NCBI RefSeq assembly: GCF_901709675.1
Contig: NC_051089.1
Span: 2,669,476-2,733,475 of the forward strand
DNA from: Syngnathus acus
Lineage: Eukaryota > Chordata > Actinopteri > Syngnathiformes > Syngnathidae
Length of the DNA: 64,000 bases
Direction of reading: 5' to 3'
Part shown: piece by piece, positions 1 through 13,300 of the stretch
Position numbering within the stretch: position 1 is the stretch's first letter
Layout of the letters: each line of letters opens with the position of its first letter
Notes under the pieces: generated by a model
Told to the model about the DNA's origin: nothing
What the model saw: the letters and a program-made list of their open reading frames with translations, nothing else
The model's database searches: none
Position numbers and translations under genes: made by a program

Positions 1-298
1 TAGTCATAGCTTCCTTCGGAGGGCCATTATGACGGTCAACGCCTTATATGTATTATATACAGTATAGCCTACAGAACAAACTGATGAAGAATTATTTTTG
101 AAATCGAGCAAAAACTTCAAATATTTTAAAAATAGGAATGGTACTAAAAATTCCTAGCAATTTTTTAAAAGTAAATACAATTTGGCATTTTAGTATTGAC
201 ACAAAAAGTTATTGCACAACTTGTCTTTGCGGGCCACATAAAAGGATGTGGCGGGCCATATCTGGCCCCCCGGGCCTTGAGTTTGACAACTACAGCCT
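1..298 (+). mobile_element. hAT-type MITE copy, cut by the window start
   Basis: Starts inside the element (gggccattatgac) and runs to ggccttgagtttgac. It is the same family as the copies at 8243, 25712, 26767, 27574 and 41234, sharing the blocks ggccattatgac, gcgggcca and ccgggccttga. Confidence 0.7.
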
Positions 299-760
299 AC
301 GCTGATGTCACAAAAGCATTAAGATGGGTAGCAGGCACAACGCAAGTCTTGGGACAGATCAATGCAATTTATAAAATGCTTCTCATACATTTTCTCCCTC
401 TGGAATGTCTCCAAGCTCATATATAAACATGGAGGCAATATACAGTCTGAATCTATCGCTAACAGCGCATTTTTCATGCTGGGAGTCATTGGCAAAGTGT
501 GAATGAAGGAGCAGAAGATTGAAAAGATGAATATATGGAATTACTGTCGAGAATATGAAATATGGCAATTTACTCATGCGTGCGAGTGACAAACACTATA
601 TGGAGTATAATGTGGATGAGTGGATGTAAAAATAAACCACTTTGGGTCAAAAAGGCTCTGACCCGCTATTTGGGTCAACTTGACGCAACAGTCTGAGTCA
701 ATTGTTCTTGTCGGTTCATTTCCGAACTTGGTTGTTTTTGGCCCGACTGTTTTCCGATTG

Positions 761-1165
761 TACCGTATTTTCCGGACTATAAGGCGCACCTAAAAACCTA
801 CAATTTTCTCAAAAGCCGACAGTGCGCCTTATAGTCCGGTGCACCTTATATATGGACCAAATTCCTAAATTTAAACTGGCCTGAAGCATTATGTCATGAA
901 ATCAATCATAAGTGGCCCGCTGAAGACTATGAATCCTGAATCAAAAAGACTATGGATCATTATTTTGTGATTTGTTGCATCTGAAGTTGAAATAAAAAAG
1001 ATAAAATGGAGAATGATTTGATTTGGATTAAAAATCTGACATGATGCATTAATGGTGCGCCTTATAGTCCGGTGCGCCTTATATAAGGACAAAGTTTTAA
1101 AATGGGGCATTCATTGAAGGTGCGCCTTATAGTCCGGTGCGCCTTATAGTCCGGAAAATACGGTA
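761..1165. mobile_element. TA-flanked MITE, 405 bp, aaggcgcacc subfamily
   Basis: Terminal inverted repeats taccgtattttccggacta and tagtccggaaaatacggta are perfect over about 30 bp and begin and end in TA. Internal copies of the ccttatagtccggtgc motif occur at 822-845 and 1060-1085. No coding capacity. TA ends suggest mobilisation by a Tc1/mariner- or PIF-like transposase, which is inference. Confidence 0.75.
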
Positions 1166-2959
1166 CTTAATGATAATGTCCCCAAAACTTCCAATGACTT
1201 CCTGTTCTATTCCGGCTAAATAGTATTATTCAAGAAAGGAGTTGGAGGAAGTGGCCTCCCCCCCCCCTCCTCCCCCTGAGATCTCATTACTGTGTGAATG
1301 TGACGGTGTTGGCCAATCGACCTGTGCCTCCCATTTCATCCCGCTCATACATCACTGCATCCCCCGTAGGACGGAGGGAATTAGTCTGAGTGCGACTGCT
1401 GCTCCTCTGTCTGTCGCCGTTAATATTAATAGGAGCAAGAATCGTGTTTAGCCAGCCTTGAGCAACGTGTCCACGGCCAGCAAGGTAAAGTCAGATGTCA
1501 GAGCCAAAAATGTGTCATTAGAGGAGCCAGGTGAAAGCTGTGCAGGTGTTGCACATCATTCTTTTTCGAACCTTGGAAAAAAAAAACATTTCCTTTGTTG
1601 CTACCTAATTGGATTGCTAAGGAGCAAGACATTTGGCAAGAATAATTTCGTCATTGACTTTTTTTTGTATTTTGGGGAAGAACGTGGGCTGCTATAATTT
1701 TTTTTTCTTTGCGAAGTGGTTTGTTGAGGATTTTCCGAACTCAAACTGTGCCTCTTCATTATAAGAGCATAGTTTGGGACTTTTTTTTCTTTCGCCTACC
1801 CTATCCATGTTTTTTGTTTTTGTTTTGTTTTTTAATCTAACAAAATATGTGTCCCCCTGTTGACCAATGTTTTTTTTTCTGGTGCAAACATGGTGCTCAT
1901 CGATCGAAAATATTTGACAGCGATTGACTGTATCTGGCTTAGCTGGAATTGAGACAAAATGAGAGGTTAGGACACTACATCTTTGTCGTGTCGCCTTTGT
2001 GTCAATTGCCATTTTATTGAGTCACAAGACGATAAATAGGCCACGGCAGTTCCACGGGAGCAAAGCAAACAATTATAGATCAGCATTGTCTCAGCGTCAG
2101 CCTAATGATCGTCCGCCTATCGTATAGCTTGTGTCGTTTGTTGAATAAGCCAGCTAATCGTGTTCATGGCCCATTTCATCTCCAAGAACCGCTCTATACA
2201 GACCAAAGCGCATGAGTAGCATCAGGAGACAAAAGCGGGATCCTTTTCTTTTCGCATCCTCCTACAAGGGCTAATCACAGAGGAATCATGTTTGACAAAA
2301 GATTTGTGAATTCTCAAGGGAGGATGTTTACTTTAGGAAGAAGGTGGCAGGAGATAAGTATGAAGGAGGGAGTTGATGGCTGGAGCCTTGATTTCCCTTA
2401 CAAGTGTGAAGGATTTCATTTGATGTTTACATAATGGTTGTTCCCCCTCGACTCATTTTAATACAATGTGCCGCAGCTTCTCGGCTGTGCCAGAGGGCAG
2501 TTGCGTCTTATTTTAATTGCGCCAAGCGGTGATTAATTGTGGACGCAAAAGAAGAAAGTACATGTTTTATACTTTCTGCCAATTAGCATGCGAGGCAATT
2601 ATTTTTTTACCAGTGCCTCGCTTTTGCTTGAGGAGCACACATTTAAACTCGGTCTGCCATTAAATGTCTCTCTTTATATTCTTAACCAATCTCAATGGGG
2701 ATTTCTTACCTGTCAATTGTCTTTTTTCTCAACTTATCATTGTCTGTCACTCTCACTGCCTGATCCATCGTTCATCGTGACCATGTGCTGTCTTTTGGTA
2801 TGACAGAGAAGCTTTTTCTTGAGAGAAGTAATGAACACTACGGATTTCCCTTTCCTATTTGCCGACATATCCAAGCTGACACCATGTAGGAACATGCTTG
2901 GATTAGCTGAGCACTGCTACAAAAACGCAAACAATCCAATGAGAGTATGAAAGGAAATG

Positions 2960-3564
2960 TACCGTATTTTCCGGACTATAAATCGATCTGGAGTATAAAT
3001 CGCACGAGCCATAAAATGCATAATAAAGAAGAAAAAGACATATATAAGTCGCGCTGGAGTGTAAGTCACATTTTTGGGGAAATGTATTTGATAAAATCCA
3101 AAATTTATAATATAGCTAGAATAGAGGCAACAACAGGCTGAATAATTGTACGGTATGCTAACGTTTCATGACACATAAACAAGGAACTGAGAACGTGCCT
3201 GACGTAACATATTAAGAGTTATTCAAATAACTATAACATGCTAACAAGTTTATGGAACCATCCGTGTCACTCCAAATCATTAAATCCATCGAAATCGTCG
3301 TCCACTGTGTCACTTTTAAACAACTCCGCTAACTCCGGAGGTAGAAGATGCGGCACTTCCTCTTCTTCGTGGCTTATGTCAGACTCCTCGTCAGTTGCAG
3401 TTCCAATTATTCCACAGGCCTAGAGCACCCTCTTGCGGTTTAGAGTGAAAATAACATGTGAAATGACATAATAATGTGTTAATAATTTCACACATAAGTT
3501 GCTCCTGAATATAAGTCGCACCCCCGGCCAAACTAAGAAAAAACTGCGACCTGTATATACGGTA
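2960..3564. mobile_element. TA-flanked MITE, about 605 bp, actataa(g)tcgcac subfamily
   Basis: Begins taccgtattttccggacta and ends with a decayed terminus (ctgtatatacggta). It shares the internal blocks ccataaaatgcataataaag and aataacatgtgaaatga with the elements at 49549 and 51020. It is the longest copy in the window. Confidence 0.7.
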
Positions 3565-4203
3565 AACAAACAAGTCAACACAATCTCCTGACCGATCAAA
3601 TGCATCTCGGGGTTTGTGCAACCCTCCTCCAGAACCTGGCAGCATGTGTCATGTGTAATTCCCACACGACATCATGCATCTCAGCAGTAAACGGCGTCTT
3701 ATCAGTGAAAGAGCAGAGGGTGGCAAAAAGTGTGGCGTCAGCGACCTCGGCATGTGTGCGCGCTTCAATAATGGATTTGGACGAAGGGATTCGTTGATCC
3801 CGCTCAGCATTTAGTTATGAAAGCTCCTCACATCCGAGTGCCAAGGGCGTCCCTGTTCCTCCCCTCTTGCTCCTCTGATAGCTTCTCTGCCCCTGTGACT
3901 CTTCCACAGATTGAAATAGATTAAATCACCCATACGTGATGGGAATGGCAAGTTTTACAATGAATGTTTAGTCACATGCAGATTTTTAATTGAGGCCGTG
4001 AAATTATTTTTTTCAAATGTTCGTTGTCATTTGTCAAATACTGTAACTTCAAATTTCCAAAGCTCAGTTTGCTAAACTTGCCAAATTGTGATCAGTTTTA
4101 GGATTTATTTTCATTTTAAGAATATACAGTATACTATGGTAAAATGGTTCGCAACAGTTTTGCAATAGAAAATGGTCCCAAGCCGGTTTGCTTGTTCTAA
4201 GAA

Positions 4204-4359
<156 letters not shown>

Positions 4360-6020
4360 ATCTAAGAATCAGCGATTACATTCATCATGAAAAAAATATA
4401 TTTCCTCGTCGGCTTGCGTGTTTTCCGTTCCCCTGTTGATCATTAATAAATAGCCTCTGGTGTCATCTCAGTCTAACTCATCCATCTGGTTACAGAGGCA
4501 AGCTTGCAAAACCATCTGCAGTGGATTTCATAAACATCAAACAACAAGCTCACAAATGTACGTCGAGTCGATTGTTGTCATGAGCATTATCTCGAGCACT
4601 GAAAAACAGAAGATGACAAGCCACATTATCCCACAACTGCCTGTTCCTTACAACAGGGCACCATTTTAAATAAAGTATAGCTAAGGTAAATTTAAAACAA
4701 CACATTTCCTAAACGAAGGCAACCTTAGGCATTTTTTGGCAGAATTTTCAAATGTTTCCATAATTTCCTACTTGCTGAAGGCAATCCATCTGTAAGGTGA
4801 TTGGAATATATGGCGGCTCCTCTGAGTAAAAGAACTCTCACTCAAAGCACAGTGGGCGTAATAAATTGCTATGTCAGAGGTATTGATCATCTGCCCTCGC
4901 AACCCGCTGCGGATGCATTATGATGACAAAAATCATTCTTAATGCAGCTTTAATCTACGCAGACCGTCTAGCGCAGGTTTTTATTGTCAAGTAAGCAGGG
5001 TCATTATCTGGGATGTTGTGGAAGAAGCTCAACACAACCTTGTAGTGTGTTTGTAGCTGAATATATTTTCGTGATGAACCTTCCTAAAGAGCCCAGTTTG
5101 ATTGAGGCAGTTGACCTACGCCGAACAAGGTCATCAGTGAGGTTTACAAGCCAACTCTGACCTTATTCGGAGCGCTCATTGTTTCCAAAGGCTGTTTGTC
5201 CCTCCAGCAGTCCAAACAACAGGCAGCCAAGCGCTACTTTACAAGTATTGATTTATTCACTCATTGGAAACTCAGTGGCTCGCAGTGACATGCAACTTCT
5301 GTGCTGATATATAGCATTGCTTCTTATGTGACTGAAATGTTACTCGAATTTGAAAATAGAATTAAAATTTTATGGCTACACATTTTTAAGGCGGAAGTCA
5401 AGTCAATGTGGATTTATTTTTTTTAATGACCAATACGAAACTATATAAATGTCCTGTCTTTATTTAAAAAAAAAAAAAATCACATTATCGCAAGACCGAC
5501 AACGCATTAACACGTGACATCAATGAACCGTGCAGCCGTGGAAGCTCATAATTAGCGGCATTTTCTTCCATGCTCTAATTAAAATACGCTTTCGATATTC
5601 CTCGCAATTGGTGGAATACCCATCGGCTCTCACTGTTCACTTCAACACTAATTCTGAGATGGATCCTTAGATGCCCAATGAGCGTGAACGGGGCTGTTAG
5701 CCGTGCCACATAGTGGAGTGATTTGATTCTCACCACCCACTGGAAAGCAATCTGGGTCCATAATGGGAAACTCAAATAGCAAATCTGTGAGTATAAGCAT
5801 GTCTCGAGAAGTCGCGAGTCAGCAACAGGCTCACTTAAGCATCCAGATAGTTTAACCGGAGGTCACGGGAGTGACAATGAAGGAGGCGCCATCATAGCAC
5901 GGATTATTCGTCGCACTAGCGCCGCTCCTAAAATAGAAGGTAATATTGTTGAAGGAGAAATCGAAAAAAAGAAAGCGAATGATGAAAGGAACTACGGTTC
6001 ATTGAAGCTGCTTGATGACA

Positions 6021-6345
6021 CTAAATATGTATATAAATATATATATCTATATATTTTATATATATATATTATATATTTTATATATTTTGTTCTTTTATTC
6101 TTATATAATATATATATAAAAATCATATATGATATTTTTATTATTATATTTTAATATTTTCTTATTTTCTTATTATTTTCCTTTGATTATATTTTTCAGA
6201 TATTGGGTTGATTGTTTTTCTTTGCATGATTTATCTTTTTTTATCATTATTTATTTTTTATTATTATCATATTTTAATATTATCTCATTATTTTCCTTTG
6301 ATTATATTGTTCAGATATTGGGTTTTTTGTTTTTCTTTGCATGAT
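6021..6345 (+). repeat. A/T-rich tract with a 115-bp tandem duplication
   Basis: (TA)n-like sequence leads into two copies of a block containing cctttgattatat, then ttcagatattggg and tttctttgcatgattta. The copies start about 115 bp apart (6180 and 6295). Confidence 0.7.
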
Positions 6346-7214
6346 TTAGTATCTTAGTACATTAGTTGAGACCAGAAAATAAACTAACTAATAAACTACA
6401 ATTCCACATTTTCATTCCCACCACACACATCAACAAAAGTCTGTCTTGGTTCCAAGACCAAGCAGATTATAAGTGTGAAAAGTGGTTAGAGAAGTTTTAA
6501 ATTGAATTGTACTCCTGTGTGGGACTGCCAATATTGACGTTTTTATTCTGCTTCATCCCGTGTCTGTCCGTCACGTATTCCCCTGACAACCGTACTACTG
6601 AATATGCGTAGCCTCTTCAAGAAGATGAAGCGGCAGAGTGAAGACAGATTGCTCTAATTAAAACTTCATCACAAGATTAAGAAAATAGCATACATATTGA
6701 AAATCACAAGACTTAATGAAGCCTGAACATTCATTTTTACTGCAGCCCAATTCATTAGTTGCATATAGATACACGTAATAATGAATCACGAGTGTTACGA
6801 CGGTCATTGTGTTTTCCCCTCCCCGTGTTTGAAAGTCATTAGTTGGAAAAGACGGGCAGCAGAACGCTGATGACGGCGAAATGATGATTAGTGCTGCAGA
6901 TAGATTGAGTCAATACAAGTGTAATTAATATTTCAGCGTGGGCTTTATTAGTACAGGAGCAATCAGGCTCTTGATGAGGGAATTTTTAAATCAGCGAGTC
7001 ACTTAAATATACAGTCGGTGGTGTTTGATTTTATGTAAATGTTTGCGCTTTCTTGCTGCTGTTGTGATCTTTTGCAACATTCATACGCACGTCGAGGTTC
7101 AGTCAATTAGGCTCATTTATCATTTTTTATGAATGCACTTGTTTAACTTTTCCTACTTTTTGCTTTTTTGGTGGGGGATTAATCGCACTTGTTAGCTAGC
7201 CGCCTACTCTTGTG

Positions 7215-7215
<1 letters not shown>

Positions 7216-7304
<89 letters not shown>
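7216..7304 (+). repeat. (GT)n microsatellite
   Basis: About 44 gt units, uninterrupted, 450 bp upstream of a nell1 exon. Confidence 0.95.
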
Positions 7305-7307
<3 letters not shown>

Positions 7308-7751
7308 TGCCAAATTTTTTAATGAAAACCAGACCATCTGCTTTGTGTTTCTCTGTTTGAGGTGGCATCACTCAAATTGTTTTTACTATATGCTCTCACC
7401 AGCACACATCTTTTAGAATTGCAAACTAGAAATGCAAAATTAGAAATGCTTCAAGCCGACTGATCAATAATCTTTGGCCATGTTAAAATGAATCACACAG
7501 GACGCTGAGCAATTCTTATTCAAGTTCTGAATCTTAACTGCAAGCGTGGCTGTTTTCACATTGACTGCTTGATGTTTTCAATATTTCGTATAAAGTCACA
7601 ACTTACACACCCTCACCAGGGCATTAGAACACGAAATGGTGGAATGATAAAAATATTACAGAAATGAGAAATAATCCATTCGTGCTTTGTGTTTCCTAAC
7701 AGCTGCAAGTGTGATAGCGTTTTTAGAAAAATATTTTTCTTGTCTTTTCAG

Positions 7752-7847
7752 CTTTCTGCGAAGAGGGGTGCAGGAGCGGCGGGACATGTGTGTCCCCCAA
7801 CACGTGTGTTTGTCCTTCAGGATTCACAGGACGATATTGTGAGACGG
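7752..7847 (+). CDS. nell1: nell1 exon a: EGF-like module
   Basis: The acceptor is tgtcttttcag and the donor is g|gtaaga. It is a phase 1-1 exon of 96 bp reading [19 protein letters not shown] and then [14 protein letters not shown], a complete six-cysteine EGF-like fold. Its symmetric phase is typical of EGF exons. Confidence 0.93.
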
Positions 7848-10361
7848 GTAAGACACATATTTTGCTCTAATTTCAACTTGAGTGACATCATATGTCTGGC
7901 ACATTATTTAATTTGGCTCAACCAGTTTACGTTTGGACTTTTTAGGAGCGGCAAACTTATATCTCTCATATATAAGTTCGCAGTGCTGCAAGTCCCCAGT
8001 GATATTTAGTAGGTTAGTAGGACTTGGACAGCGATGTAAAAGTGTGAGAGCTCGGCTAAGGGAGTCTCTTGAGAGCTCGGTGATTATTTTAACTGCATGG
8101 ATTAATTCCCAGCTAAAGTAAAATTTAGAGCCCTTCACAGTTTAAACTGTCATAAAGCCTTCGCACGCCCCCTCCCTTTGGGAAATTGGGGAGGAGAAAT
8201 GAGGCCCTGCAGAAGGAACCGAAGAGCTTTCCAATAAAACAAAAGTATCAAATACAAGGCCCGGGGGCCAGATACGGTCCGCCTAATCATTTTATGTGGC
8301 CCGCGAAGACAAATTGTGCATCGACTTCATGCGTCAATACTAAAATTACAAATTTTCTGTTTTAAAAAATAGATAATTGCTAGACATTTTTATTAGCATT
8401 CATCTTTTTTAAATATTTAAACTGTTCTTACTAGTCGCTGATTTCAGACTGTCTATGAGGCGTTGACACTCATAATGGCCCTCCGAAGGAAACTGAATAC
8501 AATGCGGCTAGCGACAAAAATTTGTTTGACACCCCTGCAATAGATGAAAATGGAGAGACTAGCCTTGTAAGAAAAAAAAGACATTATGTGTATTTTCCAA
8601 TAAAAAAGGCCTGAAATATGGAGAGAAGAAAATGCTGACATGTTTTTCTCACAAAATAGCAGAGCGCGAGCCCTCGGATGGTAACATTTTGTATTGGAGG
8701 TGAAAACCATTTTGGGCTGAGTCTCTTTTCATAAACGACGAAAAGCCATGTTTGCGAGTACAGCGGGATTATTGTTATTATTCGCAAGGCTGGTGGTGCT
8801 GCTGCCTGGCAGCTTAGCTGATGTTGCTTTGCTTCTTGTCAAGTCACATGTTTATGTATTTTGGGAACCATCACAAATGACAACGTTCGGCTTTAATTTA
8901 AGAAGATTTAACAACAACGTATTAGGAAGGTCTGCCGAGTATGTACCTGGATTTTCAGGACCTCACTTGTATTTGGGGGAAGTGAGCTAAATACTTTTCC
9001 TTCTGTGAGGATTTTATTTTGGCAAATAATCTCCTTAATGTGTTATTGGAAGTTTGTCTGGCATTAGCACAAGCTAAAAAAAGGCTAGCATTAGCATTTT
9101 TCACACGGTGATGTTTATTTGTGGAAGTACAAGTTGCCTTCAGCCATAAGTCTGTCAGAGTGAGGAAGCTAGTGATTCATCTATGGCCTGGGGGAGCGAT
9201 GGAGGGCAGCCCCCTCAGGCATCAGACACATATTAGTGCGCTGTGTAGAAGGGCAACAAAAGTAGACGTTGGCCCAAAATCTGTGGATGTTCTTCATATA
9301 AACGTTATACATGAGCAGTTTCAACGGTGAAAGATTTCAAAACTGAAAAAAGTATCTTGTGATTGGTCGAGGTGTCACATGAGGACAAGACAAATTTTGT
9401 CGATTTATGTCACATTTAATTTTTTGCGTATTCAGCTTTCTCGGACTATTTCTCAATTCTAGTCCTTAGATTTAATTTTTGAGGGGGGCATACAATCAAG
9501 GAGTTTTCAAATTTGTAATGTGCCACAAATTCTATTCATACTGTATTTCTTCTTTTTTTTCTCTCTTTAATAATTAAGATGACAACCCAGATTTTTATGT
9601 GCACATGTTGACATCTTTTCTGACAATTCTAATATGGTATGTTGAAAATATGGATTTTTCTGATGATTCTTTTTTTTTTTTTTTTTTAGTAGAGCATGCC
9701 GGTGAATATAATATCCATCTGTGAACTCAGACATGTGGCATCTGCCTCCTATAGTTTCAGTAACACTCTATCCGTGCATGTATTGATTTTCAATAGCGCT
9801 TGTCCTGTCCAGTGTCGCATTCTCCCAGAGGCAAAACACAGACTTCACTTCAACCAATCACTGCCAGGACACAAATTAAGACACAAGCATCATCCACATA
9901 TTATTAATTTACATTTTTATCATTGCTCCTCAACCATTATTATCTTTTCTATCCATTACGTTTGATATATATTATATGCCACTTTCACCAAGTTAATGAG
10001 GACTTCCTTGTCCTTTTGGCTACTTTTTAGCATTTAGGCATTTTTCTAGCCAGAGGCCAAAGTACTGCAGATGAGCAGCAGAATTCACATGATACATAAT
10101 GGATGAGAGCGATTCGCTCTCCTGAGAAAGCGCGAAGGGCCGGCCGGGCGGGCAGGAGTATTTACTCCACTTGAGGGAAACAAAGCAAGCGGGGGCAAAC
10201 CTGCAAGTGCACGCGGCTTTCTTCCCTGCAGAGATGGGTGGCGTCTAATGCGAGCAGCCGCTGGCCCGGCGCCACTCTTGTGACAGAATTTGGCAGTTTG
10301 ATGGGATTAGCCTTCACTGAGCCAACCGGACGGCGCAGATGTTTCATGTTCATAATCAAGC

Positions 10362-10399
<38 letters not shown>

Positions 10400-13300
10400 A
10401 GATATCAACGAGTGCGCGGAGGGCCTGATTGAGTGTCACAACCATTCCCGCTGTGTCAACCTCCCCGGCTGGTACCACTGTGAATGCAGAAGCGGTTTCC
10501 ATGACAATGGCTCCTATCTGCTTGATGGGAGCTCATGCATTGGTGAGTATACACAGTTGAAAACATTCAGAATAACAGTCGACAAGACCCTTCTGAGATC
10601 TGATTATAATTCTGGAGTATATTTTGCTTTCTTTCTCATTGTCACGTTTACTTTTGATCCGTTCTACTTGATAGGATTCACGTGTGGCTGTGAGCCTCAT
10701 TTCTAATCGAGTAGATACGTATGTTTGTCCCGCTTCCAATTTGACGGTTGCGACTGACACGAGGAAAAACAAGATTCAAAGTAATGCCAAAGGCTACACT
10801 CGGGCATTCAAGCGCAGTCATGAGTAAAAAGGAAACAAAACATGAGAAATTAGTTGGCAAAATTTGTTTTCTAAAAGTTTAAGATGGAAGGATTGGGAAT
10901 GACATTTTTGTGGAGAACAGATAAAAGGAAAACATTTTGGCTACTCGTTTAGTACAGCACACTGTTTTGAAATGGTTTTTAAAGATCTCCCCTTTGAAAG
11001 TGTTCATTCTGGGCTCGTGTAAATATATTAGTCATGACGATAATGGTGGCACTGTAATAATGTTTTCCAGCAGGTGTACGTTTAATGCAGGGTGATTTCA
11101 AAACATCATTTTTGACAAGGTTATGGTCTATACGTGATACTTTTCAATGACGCAATGAAAAAAAAGCAACATTCCTGTTATTACCAGGTTGTTGTGAAAA
11201 TGTATGCTGAGCTAAAAAAAAAAAGGCCTTGACAATTATGTAAACAAAGACGGTCTATTCTGTAGAAGCGAATAGTAATCCAAGTACTATAATATTAAAG
11301 TCATGTAGCTTGTTTCCTTTCTCGTCATCCTACTTGCAAAGTCCGAGGTGAAATTCAAACACAGAACCTCGGAGCTGTGAGGCCACAGTTGAGTGCAATT
11401 CCGCATTTGATAGAATTCAATACTTTCATAAATCAGCACCTTTGCAGCAAGCAACAATCAATGAAACTTGATTGGGTTCCCAATACTTTCCATTCTGTCA
11501 GGGGAGAGGACAATAGGCCATCTTTGATATACTGACACATAACGACCAAATATGTCGGGGCCACTGAAGATAAAACCAAATTTATGAATCAAATTAGATT
11601 AATTCAGTCAACTGTACCGTAATTTTCGGACTATAAGTCGCACCGGAGTATAAGTCGCACCAGCCATAAAATGCCCAAAAAAGTGAAAAAAAACCATATA
11701 TATGTATATAAGTCGCTCCTGAGTATAAGTCGCCCCCCCACCCAAACTATGAAAAAAAACCGCGACTTATAGTCCGAAAATTACGGTAATTGGAAAGAAC
11801 TGATAGATAGAAAGGACGGACGGACAGACAGATGGATGCCTGTCCACTACATGCGGTGATGAGTGAGCACCATTTGCCCTCCATTGAAGTGAGCTAAATA
11901 AAATAAGCTATGCTTATATTTATTCTCAGTTCATTTGGAAGCATTGCGGGATGTTGAATGCATTATTGCTTTGACTGAGCGCTACACGGCTTGCATTGTA
12001 AAATCTATGAATTCTGCCTCGAGCATTGAGGAGAGCCGCCTGGCTTTACCAGGAATCTTGAGGATAATGCATTTTAATAACACACTGTCTCCCTGCATAA
12101 AATGTGTGGGTACCCCGTTCCCGTTGACTGACCTTTCTATGTGGAAACCCGTGGCACAAACATGATTCCGATTTGCAAAGTTTTGAGAAGAGTTTTGGGA
12201 GTGCTGAGCTAGTTTGTATTGAGTGTACATGCAATGGGTATCTTGCGGTATCGGGGCGCTCGTTTTGGGGTTTTCCGTCCGGTTGGCTGTGCTCAGCTGC
12301 GGTCTACTAATGATTTTTGTGTTGCAATCTTGGGTGTGTGTCATCTGCGAGCGGCTGCTTCTGGCGGAATGCGGTGAATGTAGCATGACGAGCATTAATC
12401 CTTCAGCAGCAGAGGTGCATGTCCTACCCGCTAATGGGGATTTTATGTAGTCGATGCAAATAGTCCGCGGGAGGAACAATACATTCTCATCTGAGCTTTT
12501 ATGCTCTGGTTCATTTTTTTTTTTTTTTACACAAACTTGATTCTGCAAATAATTCCAGCATGTGTTCGGCGATGGCACGGTTTATTGTCATGGCTACAAC
12601 ATGAGCCAAGCTTCATCTCAGTGAATGTTTGTTTACCTTTTATATTGCACGAGATTACTTCGAAAGGCTCACATTAGTGTGGCAATTTAGTAGAACAAAA
12701 AAAAGTGGCAGGTGGTGCTAACCCCAGCATTTGGGCAGGATGTCACATTTGGTTTGAGAAAAGAAAATGAAAATGAGTAACGTTACAGCTGAGGCACCTG
12801 GATGCTGCCGAGGACGTGCTGATAGCGAGAAAAACACAGTAACGCTCGGTTCAAATTGACAGTCGGGGAGATGCACGTTTAATATTGAATATCGCGTGTC
12901 TGTTTATTTTTGTGGTTGAGGCTTGCAGTTGTATTGAAACGCTTACTGATGAATTGATCCATGTGTAAACTCTGATACACAATAGATGGCAGACATGACT
13001 TGGAACAACGCAATCTTGGAGAACAAATATATTGTGTATTTTGACAGAGAGAAGATCGAAGCTATAACGTGCCATGATGTGTCCCACTTGTGTTTTTGCT
13101 GTGTAAAATAGCAAAGAAAAAAAATCACAATCAGTAATAACCGATCGACTCCCTTTTCATGTGTGTCGTGTAAAATCTATTCATTGCAGGCCTTGTGTGA
13201 CTTTTTTTTTTCTTTTTCATCTGCCTCCCAGACATCGACGAGTGCATTGCGCAGAAACACACTTGCTGGAACAACAGCGTGTGCGTCAACCTACCGGGAA

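Larger units (their letters stand above)
7848..10401 (+). other. nell1: nell1 intron
   Basis: Contains one hAT-type MITE (8243-8542) and the terminal (GT)n. The rest is unremarkable. Confidence 0.8.

Noticed and set aside
7189-7416. Open frame with a long Cys-Val run
   Set aside because: It is the translation of the (GT)n microsatellite.
11982-12578. 198-codon minus-strand frame in a nell1 intron
   Set aside because: The longest chance frame in the window: no domain, no start or splice context, and it overlaps ordinary intron sequence.
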